From assembly GCF_036785885.1 (NCBI RefSeq), contig NC_092312.1, forward strand, positions 17,564,001 through 17,628,000: a stretch of DNA of 64,000 nucleotides, given 5' to 3'. Shown piece by piece: positions 1-10,198 of this stretch. This stretch comes from Coffea arabica (Eukaryota; Streptophyta; Magnoliopsida; Gentianales; Rubiaceae). Position 1 is the first letter of the stretch, and every line of letters begins with the position of its first letter. Both the position numbers and the translations under genes were made by a program. The notes beneath the pieces are model-generated. The model was not told the origin of the DNA and searched no databases. It saw only the letters and a program-made list of their open reading frames with translations.

Positions 1-1353
1 AAAGCCCAACAAGTTGCCGAGCGTGTTGGGCTTCTTCGTGATTTGTGAAACAGAATGTCTGCTGGGCTTGGCTGTTGGACATATATTGCATCTTGAAAAC
101 TGGAACCTACCATTGGGTACTGTCAAGAGTCCGCGGGATGTCGTTGCTTCGTGGATTCATGACAGATTCCATTTTTGGCCTAGTTAATTACTACTTAGAA
201 AAGATGTCACAAGAAGAAGATTAGGGTAGTAGTGGTCCAATCGAAGGATAGTCCTGTAACTCGGGTTTATCCCTAAACCGTCCCTGAATCAACGATATTC
301 ATATGGAAATGGCTTGTCACATGATATACTACTGCTACGCTAAAGCTATATAGGTTAGTAAAATTAATGGGTTTTCCCTTCCGTTTAAAATAATTTTGTT
401 TATTGAAGCAAAAGTATGATTAATATGCTACTCTTAAAGTTTTGTTGTTGAATTTCGTCATTAGCCTGTAATAAAGCAGCCAGCCGGCCAACCCCCCCCC
501 CCCCCCTTCCTTGATCAGTCATAGCTAAATGAAATGTGCTTTTCACATCACCTCACCCCATTTGATTTAAAAGCACAAAGATACAGTCCTTAAGGCAAAA
601 TCGTTATCATTTTCACCATCATAATTCCTTGATTGAAACTCCTCCAATAGGTCAAAAAGATTTCAATCAAAGCAAACATCAAGACACAGCACATACTTTT
701 TCTTCTTTTTTTAAAAAAAACTTTTTTTTTTTTTGGTGGTGGTGGTGGCTGGGGAGTGAGATAAACAAACAGGGTTCAACGTTTTGTTTTAAAAGGGGAC
801 GACAATATGCACAATCAAGCTGATAATTGTTGTGTTTCTTATTTTCATTTCTTTGTCCCAACCCCTCAAAACCTAACAATTATTTTGTTAGTCAAGTATA
901 AGTTTCTGCAGCATGACATTTTTGTGAAAGTGCTCAGAGAAACAGAAAAGAATTAAGAGCATAGCATAACAAGTTGTCATGTGAAGTTACTAACAAATTG
1001 GAAGATGAAATTTTCATTACTTTGTGAAGCAGAATGTAGTACAGTAAGAAGAAAGAAGTAAAAAGGGATAAACTGGTGGAGCTGCCTTGTTGAGCGTCCA
1101 GCTCACCAAGGCAAAAAAAAAAAAAAAAAAGCATTAGAGTGGGGACTAACTTTATCAGTACTTTTGATAAGAGCAATTAGTCAGTATAGGGTTTGGGAAA
1201 AGCACTTCTCCTAATCAAAAAAATAGACTGTGAGACTGGGGATTACTACTAACTATTTCCAAAAGTTATGTCTGGTTGGGTAATGCGTTTGCACTTTCTT
1301 TTTCCTTTTCTTGCCGCAACGGACCTTCTATCTCATACTCTGTGCCACTCTCC
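1..1353. other. Intergenic, no gene seen
   Basis: No reading frame here looks like a protein: the short frames run through poly-T, poly-A or microsatellite tracts. A C homopolymer of about 16 bases lies near 491-506 and a T tract with (GGT)n near 717-750. Nothing else is supported. Confidence 0.6.
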
Positions 1354-1678
1354 GTCCCATTTTTTATTATATTGTTATTTCTCCTTCACAAATATCATGT
1401 TTTAATTCTTTTTTATTTCCTTATGATCCAATAACTATTAATTGAGTAATACACAAAATTTAACAAACTCAAAAAATCAAAATGCATAAAAAATGAGGTT
1501 TTTTATGAATTTTCTGCTGTATTTTTTAATTTTCTATTATATATTAGTTTTTTGAAATTTTTGTATTTATTTTTTACGTAATTAATAGTTATTGGATCAT
1601 AAGAAAATAAAAAGGAATTAAAACATGATGTTTGTAAAGGAGAAATAGCAATATAATAAATATAATAAAAAGTGAGAC
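1354..1678. repeat. Foldback MITE with long inverted arms
   Basis: The arms 1354-1444 and 1579-1678 are near-perfect reverse complements of each other (one arm holds TTATGATCCAATAACTATTA, the other its complement), and the 130-bp centre is itself partly palindromic. The outer ends read GTCCCATTTTTTATTAT and the complement of ATAATAAAAAGTGAGAC. No target duplication was found. A lone arm of the same family lies at 14900-14988, so this is a dispersed repeat and not a local palindrome. Superfamily is unassigned. Confidence 0.75.
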
Positions 1679-3114
1679 GCTTGCCTACCCCCCACTGCCA
1701 CTCGCCTTGATCCAAAATTTCAGGCTTATCTTTTGGCTGGGCATATGATATGACAAAGTGGATGCCGGATACCTCAATTATTTTGTGTTGAAAAGGCAGA
1801 CTAGTCGGGTGAGCATATGATATGATAAAGAGTTGTTACTGGATTTTGTTATGCAAGATATATAAGGTTCTAAACTAGTTCAAATGGTAATATGATTATT
1901 TGGTTACTTAGACCTGACTCTGGAAAATCAGAGGAGACACAAGTAAATAAAGTGGATAATTGCTAGCATGAAGATTAAAAACAAACAGAGGGGGTGGTGT
2001 CGTGTCTTCTAAGTTTGAAGCCTAAAAATCCAGATACCTGGGAATGGCCGTCCGTTAAGTGCGGTGCGGGTCGGAACTTTGGCATGCCCCCCTTTGACAG
2101 CCTTCGCTTTTGCTCTTTGTTGGTCCCTTTCGCTCAGCTGCTATCGCGCCTTTAATTGACTCGTAACAGCGCAATTAGACTTTTGCTTCTTAATTAATCA
2201 TTTTTCTCAACCCATGACAGTTGGCCACATTTCATTGCATGCCATTATTTTAATTGATTGATTTTTTTTTTTTGTGACCAGGGAAATCCCGACGTTCCTC
2301 AGAGCTAGTGGCCGAAAATTCAACCCGTTCGTATTGCTGTTTCTACGAATTTTGTATAAAAACATATTGTACTGATCTGATGTAAAAATATATATTCACA
2401 GAAAATGTAAACGATGACTATACTGCAACCTGCAGAACATTAATATTGAAAAATGAATTGCCAATAGACAAAAGGAGGAAAAAAAAAAAAACGACAACTA
2501 GCTGTTGAGATTTGAGACGGATCCAGCTAGCTAATGCATCTTTCGTAATACAAGAAAAAGGAAAACAAAAAATGCAATCCTAGGAGTCAAAAACTTTTTT
2601 AGTAAGTTACAGATAATATCCATCATAGGATAACTAACTAATATTTGAACGTGACTTAATTCAGCAAAGCTCATCAGATTTCACGTGGAAAATCTGAGCA
2701 TATTAACAAGTCCGTCCTGCTTTTTACCTTAACAGTCAATTTAGCATCTAGATCATCATCAATTTAATATGTTAGGAGCAGAAGGCCGAGTGCTGGGACC
2801 CAAAAGGAAACCTGGGTGTAGTACGAGCATGACATTGACATGGAACATGGGTACGTACAAGGTAATATTAATTAATTTGTCGTAAGCACTAAAAGTATTT
2901 CCAAAATTACCAAGTACGAAAATCTGATCTAAAATAGTACTACTACTACTACTACTAGTATCAGTAGTATAATAGCAGTAGTATCAAAACCCGATCCCCT
3001 ATTACACTCTGCCAAATTCAGACAAATTATGAAAATGATAGGTATTAGTGGATTGAGAACTTGGGAAATCAGCTTGAAGTTATTGCACCACTTCAACCGG
3101 TAGCTTTAAATAAA
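1679..3114. other. Intergenic, no gene seen
   Basis: AT-rich sequence without coding character. It holds an (ACT)n microsatellite near 2937-2957 and short T and A tracts. Confidence 0.55.
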
Positions 3115-3116
3115 TA

Positions 3117-3468
3117 CTCCCTCCCTTTTTTTATAACTGCCGTTTAAGAAATTTGTTCTGATGTACTTTTATTTGTCGTTTTATTATCTCCATACAGTAT
3201 TAATTATTTTTTCACAATTTAACTCTTTTATCTCTCTTTTCCAATACAGGGTTCTTAATTACTACTCTAATTTGGTGGGAGTTAGTTTGCATTGCTTTTG
3301 GTCTAGTAAAACAGCACTATTTAGTACTCTAGTGAGAGAAAATATGGGTGAATTGGATAATTAATAAGGGTACAAAAGAAAAATAGCGTACAGATTTAAG
3401 CAATGAAAATTTTTTTTAATTGGTGTGCAAAATTTTAAACGTCAGTTATAAAAAAAAAAGGAAGGGAG
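3117..3468. mobile_element. Stowaway-type MITE (Tc1/mariner), complete
   Basis: A 352-bp element. The left end CTCCCTCCC...ATAACTGCCGTTTA and the right end TAAACGTCAGTTATA...GGAAGGGAG are inverted copies of each other, and TA flanks both sides (3115-3116, 3469-3470), as expected for Stowaway elements. It codes for nothing. A close, truncated relative lies at 46575-46904. Confidence 0.85.
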
Positions 3469-3470
3469 TA

Positions 3471-4634
3471 AAAATTAATGATCAGCCCGCTTCGACCCAG
3501 CAGCAGAGGGCTCCCTCAAATTAAGGCCGTAAATCACTTTACTACCGTCCCCAACGGCCCCAATGATTTGCTACTGATTCCTGTCTCCTTCTCTGTCTTC
3601 CAAGGTCTTTTTTCTTTTCCCCCCCACTTTTTACCTAATGTCCAGAACAGCTTATCCACCACTAACGGCGTCTTCTTTCTCTTTCCGTTAGACACCATTC
3701 TTGGTTACTCTAGCTGTTCACGGACCCCCCCCCCCCTCCCCCAAAAAAAAAAAGAATATGCCATTTTATGGAAAAAAAGAAAAAGAGGTACTCGCCCAAT
3801 CTGGAGTCTAAGGGTGTTTACGGACCGGACATTTAATTCGTGAATCAAATTACTGATTCGACTCGCAAAATCAATTCAATCATTTCGTGTGATCTGTATT
3901 CAAATCCACTTATATAGAATTTTCAGATAACGTCATGTATGTGGATCGGATCGATTGGACATGTGATCCGCGCCCGATTTTTAAAATTTTATAGAAGGAA
4001 TTATAAATTGAAAGATAAAATAAAATTTAAATAGATTCGAGCATTATAATTTTTTTTCCGATTCACATATGATGTGACGAATCAAATAGCCGTATCTACT
4101 AATTTAGATCGGATCTAGATCCGGTGATGACGACAGAGTCAAATATCTGCTAATTCAAGTAGGATCAATGTAGACCGGATCATGGAATTTCAAGATGCAT
4201 GCCCCCAAATCTAAACGGACTTCCTTCCATCGGACACGAATTTGCGCATGCTGTTTACTAGCATTTGACAGACTTTACGGTTGCAATTGGGCGGTCAAAA
4301 TGTATTTTTTTACCAACTACTCGGTTCGGGCCCCAAAATCCCCAGTACCCAATATTATAATTATGTCCACCGAATCATTGCGTTTATAATCCAAAAATGA
4401 TTTCCAAATTTGAAAAACATATCCTTCTCTCCTCGCTCCTACAAATTCAAATAAATTTCCTTCTCTCGGTTCACATAGGTACTCGTGCCTTCTTCTTTAA
4501 TACTACTACTACGAGTCCTCTCCCTGGCTCTCTCTCCCTCCTTGGGTGCTCCACTGTTCGTTCTACGAAAGAGACTGGCCGAATTTAAAAAAAAAAAAAA
4601 AAATTACAGACGAATAAATCGAAAAAGCTCAGAC
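3471..4634. other. Intergenic; possible old MITE at about 3815-4215
   Basis: A C tract (3724-3736) is followed by A-rich sequence. From about 3815 to 4215 the DNA is rich in GATCCGG, GATTCG and similar words and resembles the interior of the hAT-type MITEs elsewhere in the window, but I could not match terminal inverted repeats or a target duplication. The last 200 bp before the IRX15-like gene are its likely promoter. Confidence 0.4.
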
Positions 4635-4642
4635 GTATAAAT
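4635..4642 (+). promoter_or_regulatory. Possible TATA box of the IRX15-like gene
   Basis: GTATAAAT lies about 65 bp before the ATG at 4706, a spacing that would leave a short leader. It is chosen by position and motif only. Confidence 0.35.
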
Positions 4643-4705
4643 TGTACTTTTTAAAAGTCTGCGAAGATCTGTGCAGGGAAAAAAAATAAACAATCTGAAA
4701 GAGAG

Positions 4706-5683
4706 ATGAAGAGCAGCAGCGCTAAGCTCATTCTCGTTCATCCATCTTCCCTGCACAAACAAGGAGTAGCCATAGCTGCCTCCCACCGCCTCTGGCTCCT
4801 CCTTTTCCTCTCTCTCGTCGCTTTAGCCTTTACCCTTACCCTCATCACCACCAAAGACGCCATGACCGCCGCCGCAGCAAATGCCGCGTCCGCCTCAGCC
4901 ACCGTAAAAGCCCCCTTGCCCAGGCCGGTATTCGACGCCCTCCTCCACTACGCCTCCGTAAACTACTCCGCCGTCGGTTCCCGCTTCTCCGCCTCGGAGC
5001 TCGCCGCCGTCGCAGCCGTCCTCCGCCGGTGCAACTCCAACGCCGCCCCCTGTAACTTGCTCGTTTTCGGGCTCACCCACGAGACCCTCCTCTGGAACTC
5101 TCTCAACTACAAAGGCAGAACTGTGATCGTGGGCGATAACGATTACTTCGTGACCAGGCTGGAACAGAGGCACCCGGAGATCGAAGCGTACGACGTTCAG
5201 TTCACGACGAAGGTGAGCGAACTGTACGAATTGCTGGAGTACTCGAAAGAGCAGCTGAAAAATGAGTGCCGGCCCGTACAGAATCTTCTCTTCTCGGACT
5301 GTAAGCTGGCGATCAACGATCTTCCAAACCAAATATACGACGTCGCGTGGGACGTGATTTTGATAGATGGGCCGTTCGGGTTTCTGCCGACGGCTCCGGG
5401 GAGGATGTCGGCGATATTCACAGCCGGAGTTTTGGCCAGGAGTAAGAAGGCCAGCGCTGGAAAGACGGATGTGTTCGTGCATGAATGTAATAGAGAAGTG
5501 GAAAGGGTTTGCAGCGAAGAGTTTCTGTGCAGGGAAAATTTGGTGGAAACAATTGATGCGCTGGGCCACTTTCAGGTGGGGGAAACGGAGGCCAATAAAA
5601 GGTTTCAATTTTGTTCGGATTCGGGTTCAATAGCGTCGTCTTCTTCTTCGCCTTCGTCCAAGAAGAACAGGGCAGATAGCTGA
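4706..5683 (+). CDS. IRX15/IRX15-LIKE-type DUF579 protein (xylan biosynthesis)
   Basis: An intronless gene for 325 aa. The order is a short basic N-terminus, one membrane anchor (about 29-47), an Ala-rich stalk (51-70), then a DUF579/polysaccharide-biosynthesis domain (about 75-305) and a Ser/Lys tail. Motifs that match the IRX15 group are CNLLVFGLTHETLLW (116-130), ECRPVQNLLFSDCKL, WDVILIDGP (215-223), PGRMSAIFTA and EEFLCRENLVE. Proteins of this group sit in the Golgi and are needed for normal glucuronoxylan in secondary walls; the related GXM proteins methylate glucuronic acid on xylan. Two conserved stretches differ from Arabidopsis IRX15 as I remember it: VGDND (142-146) where IRX15 has an IEEN-type sequence, and VFVHECNREVE (256-266) where VFVHDYYRDVE is usual. 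It is therefore probably a diverged paralogue. The first half is notably C-rich at third codon positions. The ATG is the first in frame and directly precedes the anchor. Confidence 0.92.
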   Translation: MKSSSAKLILVHPSSLHKQGVAIAASHRLWLLLFLSLVALAFTLTLITTKDAMTAAAANAASASATVKAPLPRPVFDALLHYASVNYSAVGSRFSASELAAVAAVLRRCNSNAAPCNLLVFGLTHETLLWNSLNYKGRTVIVGDNDYFVTRLEQRHPEIEAYDVQFTTKVSELYELLEYSKEQLKNECRPVQNLLFSDCKLAINDLPNQIYDVAWDVILIDGPFGFLPTAPGRMSAIFTAGVLARSKKASAGKTDVFVHECNREVERVCSEEFLCRENLVETIDALGHFQVGETEANKRFQFCSDSGSIASSSSSPSSKKNRADS

Positions 5684-6499
5684 GTCATTGCTGCTCCTCC
5701 TCTACATAAGGTTGTAATTAATTACCTTTTTTTTTTTTTTTGGTTTTTTCTTCTTTAAATTTGGGGGCTTAAATATTTTACTCCTCTACTAAATTGTATT
5801 AATACTCTCATAGGTTCTGCTTTACTCTCTCAACTGTGAATATTGATTGCATTTAGAAAAGCTAAAGACTTTTTCCTTTGCTAATAACCGGAGATATTTA
5901 GGCTCCATTTTTTTTTTTTTTTTGAGTCTTGCCATTGCTTTGCTGGGCAAATCTTTACAACCCAATAATAATAATGTTTTTTTTTGGGCTTATGCGTGTA
6001 CATATATGTAATGGATTTAGGTGGAGTTCGAAAAGCATTTATCCATCGTGTTGGGGGCATTTGCAGCTGAGACCAAAGCTCAATGCTGATAAATTGATCC
6101 AACTTTTGCAAGCTTTTAAGAGAAATTAGGAACTCATTTAAGCTTAAATTGTTTGTGGAATTGCGAAGATTTTATGACCTTTATCTTTTCTGCCGGTGAA
6201 ATTTGTGTTTTATAATATATAGTAGTAATACTTTTTAACTACAGGATATTACAAAATCCTAAAAGATGTTCAAACGTTACAAAAGGAATGCCTCATCTTC
6301 AATGGTAGAGCTCTTTAATGCCTCCGGGATTCAAATCCTAATAATAATGGAATATAATAGAAAACAGGGGGAAAATTCGAAAGAAAAGAAAAGAAAAGCA
6401 AAGAAATGTAAATGGAATATTCGGAATGGAAGTCCTGTGTAAAACCAAGAATCGCAGGCGTGGGTGCATATTCAAAACGCGAGGCGGTTCTAGCGTGCA
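5684..6499. other. 3' flank of the IRX15-like gene
   Basis: AT-rich with long T tracts near 5727-5742 and 5909-5923. It is likely 3' UTR and spacer; no coding sequence is seen. Confidence 0.5.
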
Positions 6500-6500
6500 T

Positions 6501-6840
6501 TCCCACGCGTGCAGGGGAGGAAACTTCTAGAACGCGTGGGATTGGATTAGAGTGTCAGCGGGTTTCACGTGAGTAAGTCCGGCAGAAATTTTCGTATCTT
6601 TCGGCCCTATCCTGCAGCAGCAGGAGGTGGTTAAATCCTTGCTGTAATTAGTGGGACAAAAGAAAGAACTCTCTTCTCTTCTCTTCTCTTTTCTTTTCTT
6701 TTCTTTTCTTTTCTTTTCTTTTTTATATTCTCCTGTCCCATCACGCGAGTCACGTGACTTTAGCGTGCATTACGCGGGAGGAGTGGCCACCATCACCACT
6801 CCACCACTGGCAGAGAAAAGAACTGCTGCTACTGCACGTG
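6501..6840. promoter_or_regulatory. G-box cluster with a 10-bp inverted repeat and a CT tract
   Basis: Three CACGTG palindromes lie at 6566-6571, 6751-6756 and 6835-6840. A perfect 10-bp inverted repeat (TCCCACGCGT at 6501-6510, complement at 6532-6541) precedes them, and the word AGCGTGCATT occurs near 6491 and 6761. A CTTTT-rich pyrimidine tract fills 6665-6722. G-boxes bind bZIP and bHLH factors in plants. No recognisable gene follows: the frame at 6651-6932 is mostly the pyrimidine tract. This may be a promoter or enhancer for an unseen transcript, or a distal element of a neighbour. Confidence 0.4.
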
Positions 6841-7461
6841 TCGGTGGGATTTGGGAAGAGAACACCACAACTGCCTCACCCCACCTCTATCAAAGCTTGT
6901 TGACCCGTGTATTAATGTATGTGCCCATATAATATTCAACGTCCAATGTAATTAAAAGTTTTGAGACAATAAGATATTTTACGGGTTTTTCAGTATCATA
7001 TTCTCAAATTAAATTTATTACTTAAAAATAAAAAAAAATAAAATTTTATTTTTAGTCAAGCTCATCAGAAGCATTGAACGCATCCACCACCCCAAAGCGA
7101 CCTGTTACTAAAATGAAATGAATGGCCTAAAGTCTAAACAGATAATTGAAATACAAAACCATTTGCAGCAACCACCAGAAGCAGAAGCAGAAGGGGTCGG
7201 AGGAGCTAAAATAAAAGGACGACCGGACGCCCTCTGTCGCAGGATGTTTGGTTAGTATTATTAATATTTAATAGGGTTGGGTACTTGGGTTGCTCTCATA
7301 AAATATGTCACCGACACGACACTGACTGGAAACAAGAATCTATAAATGGGATTTGGGCCCTTTGAGTTGGGAGACTCGCCGGGCTTCCATCTAATAATTC
7401 CTTCAATTTCAGTTCGGCATTTTCACCTGGGAAAACTGTCGGCCTGCCCTAACCACCGCGG

Positions 7462-7468
7462 TTTTTTT

Positions 7469-7499
<31 letters not shown>

Positions 7500-7502
7500 G
7501 GG
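7462..7502. repeat. T17-G24 homopolymer tract
   Basis: Seventeen T are followed directly by about 24 G. The G run could form a quadruplex, and such runs are error-prone in sequencing, so its length should be read with care. Confidence 0.8.
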
Positions 7503-7670
7503 TTTGGGGGGATGTGGGTTAAAGGAAAATGGACTTTCCATAGTTTACGTCAAAGTTGTAATGGAATCCATGGTCTTAGGAGTACCATGGTCACAAAAAA
7601 AAAACAAATTTCAATGTATCAAATTATTCGAATCTCTACTGCTCTCATCATGGATTCCATAATTTTTAAA

Positions 7671-8550
7671 GGGTTAAACGCCAAAAAAAAAAAAAAAAAA
7701 GAGTCCATTGTGATTTGTCAAATGTTTAACATTATGATTTGAAAACCTATATTCTAACCTCTTCTGGTTTTAATTGAAATGAAATTTGGACAGAAATTGT
7801 TGTTTTTAACTGGATTGTAATTTGGATGGAAATCATCTAAACTAATAGTTGCACGTGAAATATCAAAATTGTCCTTTATAAGTAATAGGATTACATAGCA
7901 AAACCCCCATATAGTTTGTTGAAAGTTCAACTTAATTCCATATAGTTCAATGATTTACGTTCTAGCCCCTCGTGGATTTAACCAAGTTGAATTCATTGTA
8001 TTAGCCTTCTCTTAATATATTCAAACATTCCTACCACATCCACTTCCCTTACTAGAAGAACGTAGTTATTAAAGGATTTATTAAAATCGTTTGTAACTAG
8101 TGGTTGGAGTATAGGTTTCTGAACCATAAAAAGTTAAGAACATAGTTGCTAAATGACTTATTAAGAAGATCTAGGTTTTTGAAGTTGTTAAAGGATTCTA
8201 TTGAGATTGTTTATCACAAGGAGCTAAAATGTAGGTTTAGAGAGCTAAGAATGTGATTGTTAAATGACATATTGAAATGGTTTACCTGAAGGGGCTAAAA
8301 TATAGATTTTTGATTTATAAGAAGTTAAGCTGGATGTGTTGACAAATTACATGGGATTTTATGGTATTTAATCCTATTATTTATTAAGGATAATTTTGAC
8401 ATTTCGCGTATAAACCATTAATTTAAACTGTTTCTATTCAAGTTTCGGTTTAGTAAAAAACTAGGAGATACTAGAATGTAGATTTTTAAAATATAGAGAA
8501 TTAAGTTGAACATTTGACAAACTATAAATGGACTTTTTAGTATTTAACCC
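7671..8550. mobile_element. Mutator-type foldback MITE
   Basis: The left end starts GGGTTAAACGCC and continues through GAGTCCATTGTGATTTGTC; the right end, read on the other strand, starts GGGTTAAATACT and continues AGTCCATTTATAGTTTGTC. Pairing continues inward for hundreds of bases (for example ATCAAAATTGTCCTT near 7862 and AAGGATAATTTTGAC near 8386). The flanks ATTTTTAAA and AATTTGAAA (9 bp, 7 matching) suit the 9-bp target duplication of Mutator elements. The middle (about 8055-8335) holds four diverged copies of a 75-80 bp unit, each with a TTAAAGGA- or TTAAATGA-like core. No transposase is present. Confidence 0.7.
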
Positions 8551-9274
8551 AATTTGAAACTTCCACATCATTACTTGCGTAGTTACGCTTTGCATGATTA
8601 TGCAGTAATTCTCGACAAGACTCTTTTATTAAGGAATTGAGTACCCTTCCAAAGCAATACAATTATTGTTTACCCCGAAGGTTTATTCTACTACTACCTA
8701 GTTCCTAACTTCCTATAGAAGGCTGTCGACTCCTCCCGTCGGTGGATCTATTTTACTATAGGGACATAAAAAAATGGTAGTATTATCAAATAATAATCTC
8801 TAGCTACAAAATTTTCATGATTCGTGTGAGGGTAGAAGTTTCAAACTTTTCATGATTGGTGAAATTTCTAGTTTGACTCTGAAATTCTTCCCGTTCTCCA
8901 TTCTTTTATTGTAAAAGTTTGAAATGTTCTCTTAAAAAAGAAAGAAAGAATTATTCAGAATAGAAAAATAAGTCATTTTTTATTTCCGATATAAATGAAA
9001 TGGGTAGGGATAACACTCTAGTGATGTAGTACTCTTGTTTATAGGCCCAATTTGATTTTTAGTCCAAAATATATTGGGAGACTAGACCACAGGTTCAACA
9101 CAACCAAAGTAGCTGAGGTTGTCCAATTCAGAATGGCAAATACCACGTTCACGGTCCTTCCGTGGCCCGTAGTATCTATTAACGGTTTCGGGCTCAGTTA
9201 CCAATTGAAGACATGCCGAGGGGTTGGGCATCAGTACAGAGATTAGATCATTCAAAAATCAAATTCCATTTCCC
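8551..9274. other. Intergenic, no gene seen
   Basis: AT-rich sequence without coding character. The frame at 9052-9246 resembles no protein that I know. Confidence 0.5.
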
Positions 9275-9286
9275 ATCAAAAGCCAC

Positions 9287-9531
9287 CACACAACCACTGT
9301 GCCATTGGCCCAGTGATCATCAGGGAGGGGCTTAAGTCCTTCATTGGCCTGTAGGTGAGAGTTTAAACCTCATCTGCAGTGAAAAAAATCAAAGGGTTGT
9401 GTCATAGCATTTTCTTAATTTAGTTGGATATGTACATCCACTAGTTCCCTACCACAACCTCCTTAAGCTCCCCCTCCCCCTAAATTAAGATAGAGTATAA
9501 GTGTATCGTTGCTGACAAAAAAAAAAAAAAA
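9287..9531 (+). mobile_element. SINE with poly-A tail and target duplication
   Basis: A 245-bp element. A promoter-like TTGGCCCAGTGATCAT (box A-like) and GAGAGTTTAAACCTC (box B-like) lie in the first 90 bp, and the element ends in a run of about 17 A. A 12-bp direct repeat flanks it: ATCAAAAGCCAC at 9275-9286 and ATCAAAAGTCAC at 9532-9543, one mismatch apart. That is the signature of LINE-mediated insertion of a tRNA-derived SINE. It codes for nothing. Confidence 0.8.
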
Positions 9532-9543
9532 ATCAAAAGTCAC

Positions 9544-10198
9544 TCTTCTGAGCTAACTTTAGAAGTGGTTCTTTAATTTTTGTTTTCTTTATTTCAAAAA
9601 TTAGAGTTGATTTCGTACTCTTTGATTTGTAGCATAGGAGCAGAAGTACGTGGATTATAAATCAAATCAAATCAAACCAAACGCTGCTATGGTGTTAGAT
9701 CCTTCAACTTCAAGTGTGCTTGTCAATTCGCGAGATCTAATTTTGATCTGCGTCACCAACACTCAATTGCCAACTAATGGCTCCCAAGTCAACGTAATTC
9801 AATGCATGGTGAGCTTTTGGAAATACGTACTCTCTATCCTTAGTGGAGTATTTCCTTAGTAACGGAGAGGGGACTTTTAAGATTTAAGAATTAGGCAGGG
9901 GAAAGAGAGATTTGAGCCAACATGTCTCCTATCCTTAACATACTAGACTACATATATATTTATATATAAAACACAAGACAATACAAGCAGTTCTTCATTT
10001 TGGAGACATTTAAAGCAAACTAATAATAGGGGAACTACATAAGACGATAGAGGCACGTACGTACAAGCTGGTGGACCATCTTTTTCTGTTCCTTTTTTTT
10101 GGTACTAATTTATTCATTTCCCTATACCCGACGTTGTTCGGCGGGCACAGTACCAATAATTTTAGACCCACCGCGACAAGGACAAAGACGGCTGCCCC
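9544..10198. other. 3' flank of the LRR gene
   Basis: No coding sequence is seen. The part next to 10199 is probably the 3' UTR of the LRR gene, which runs leftwards. Confidence 0.45.

Noticed and set aside
3815-4215. Further hAT-type MITE
   Set aside because: Composition fits, but neither matching terminal repeats nor a target duplication could be found.
4895-5608. 237-aa frame on the minus strand
   Set aside because: It is the antisense shadow of the IRX15-like gene, which has clear family motifs.
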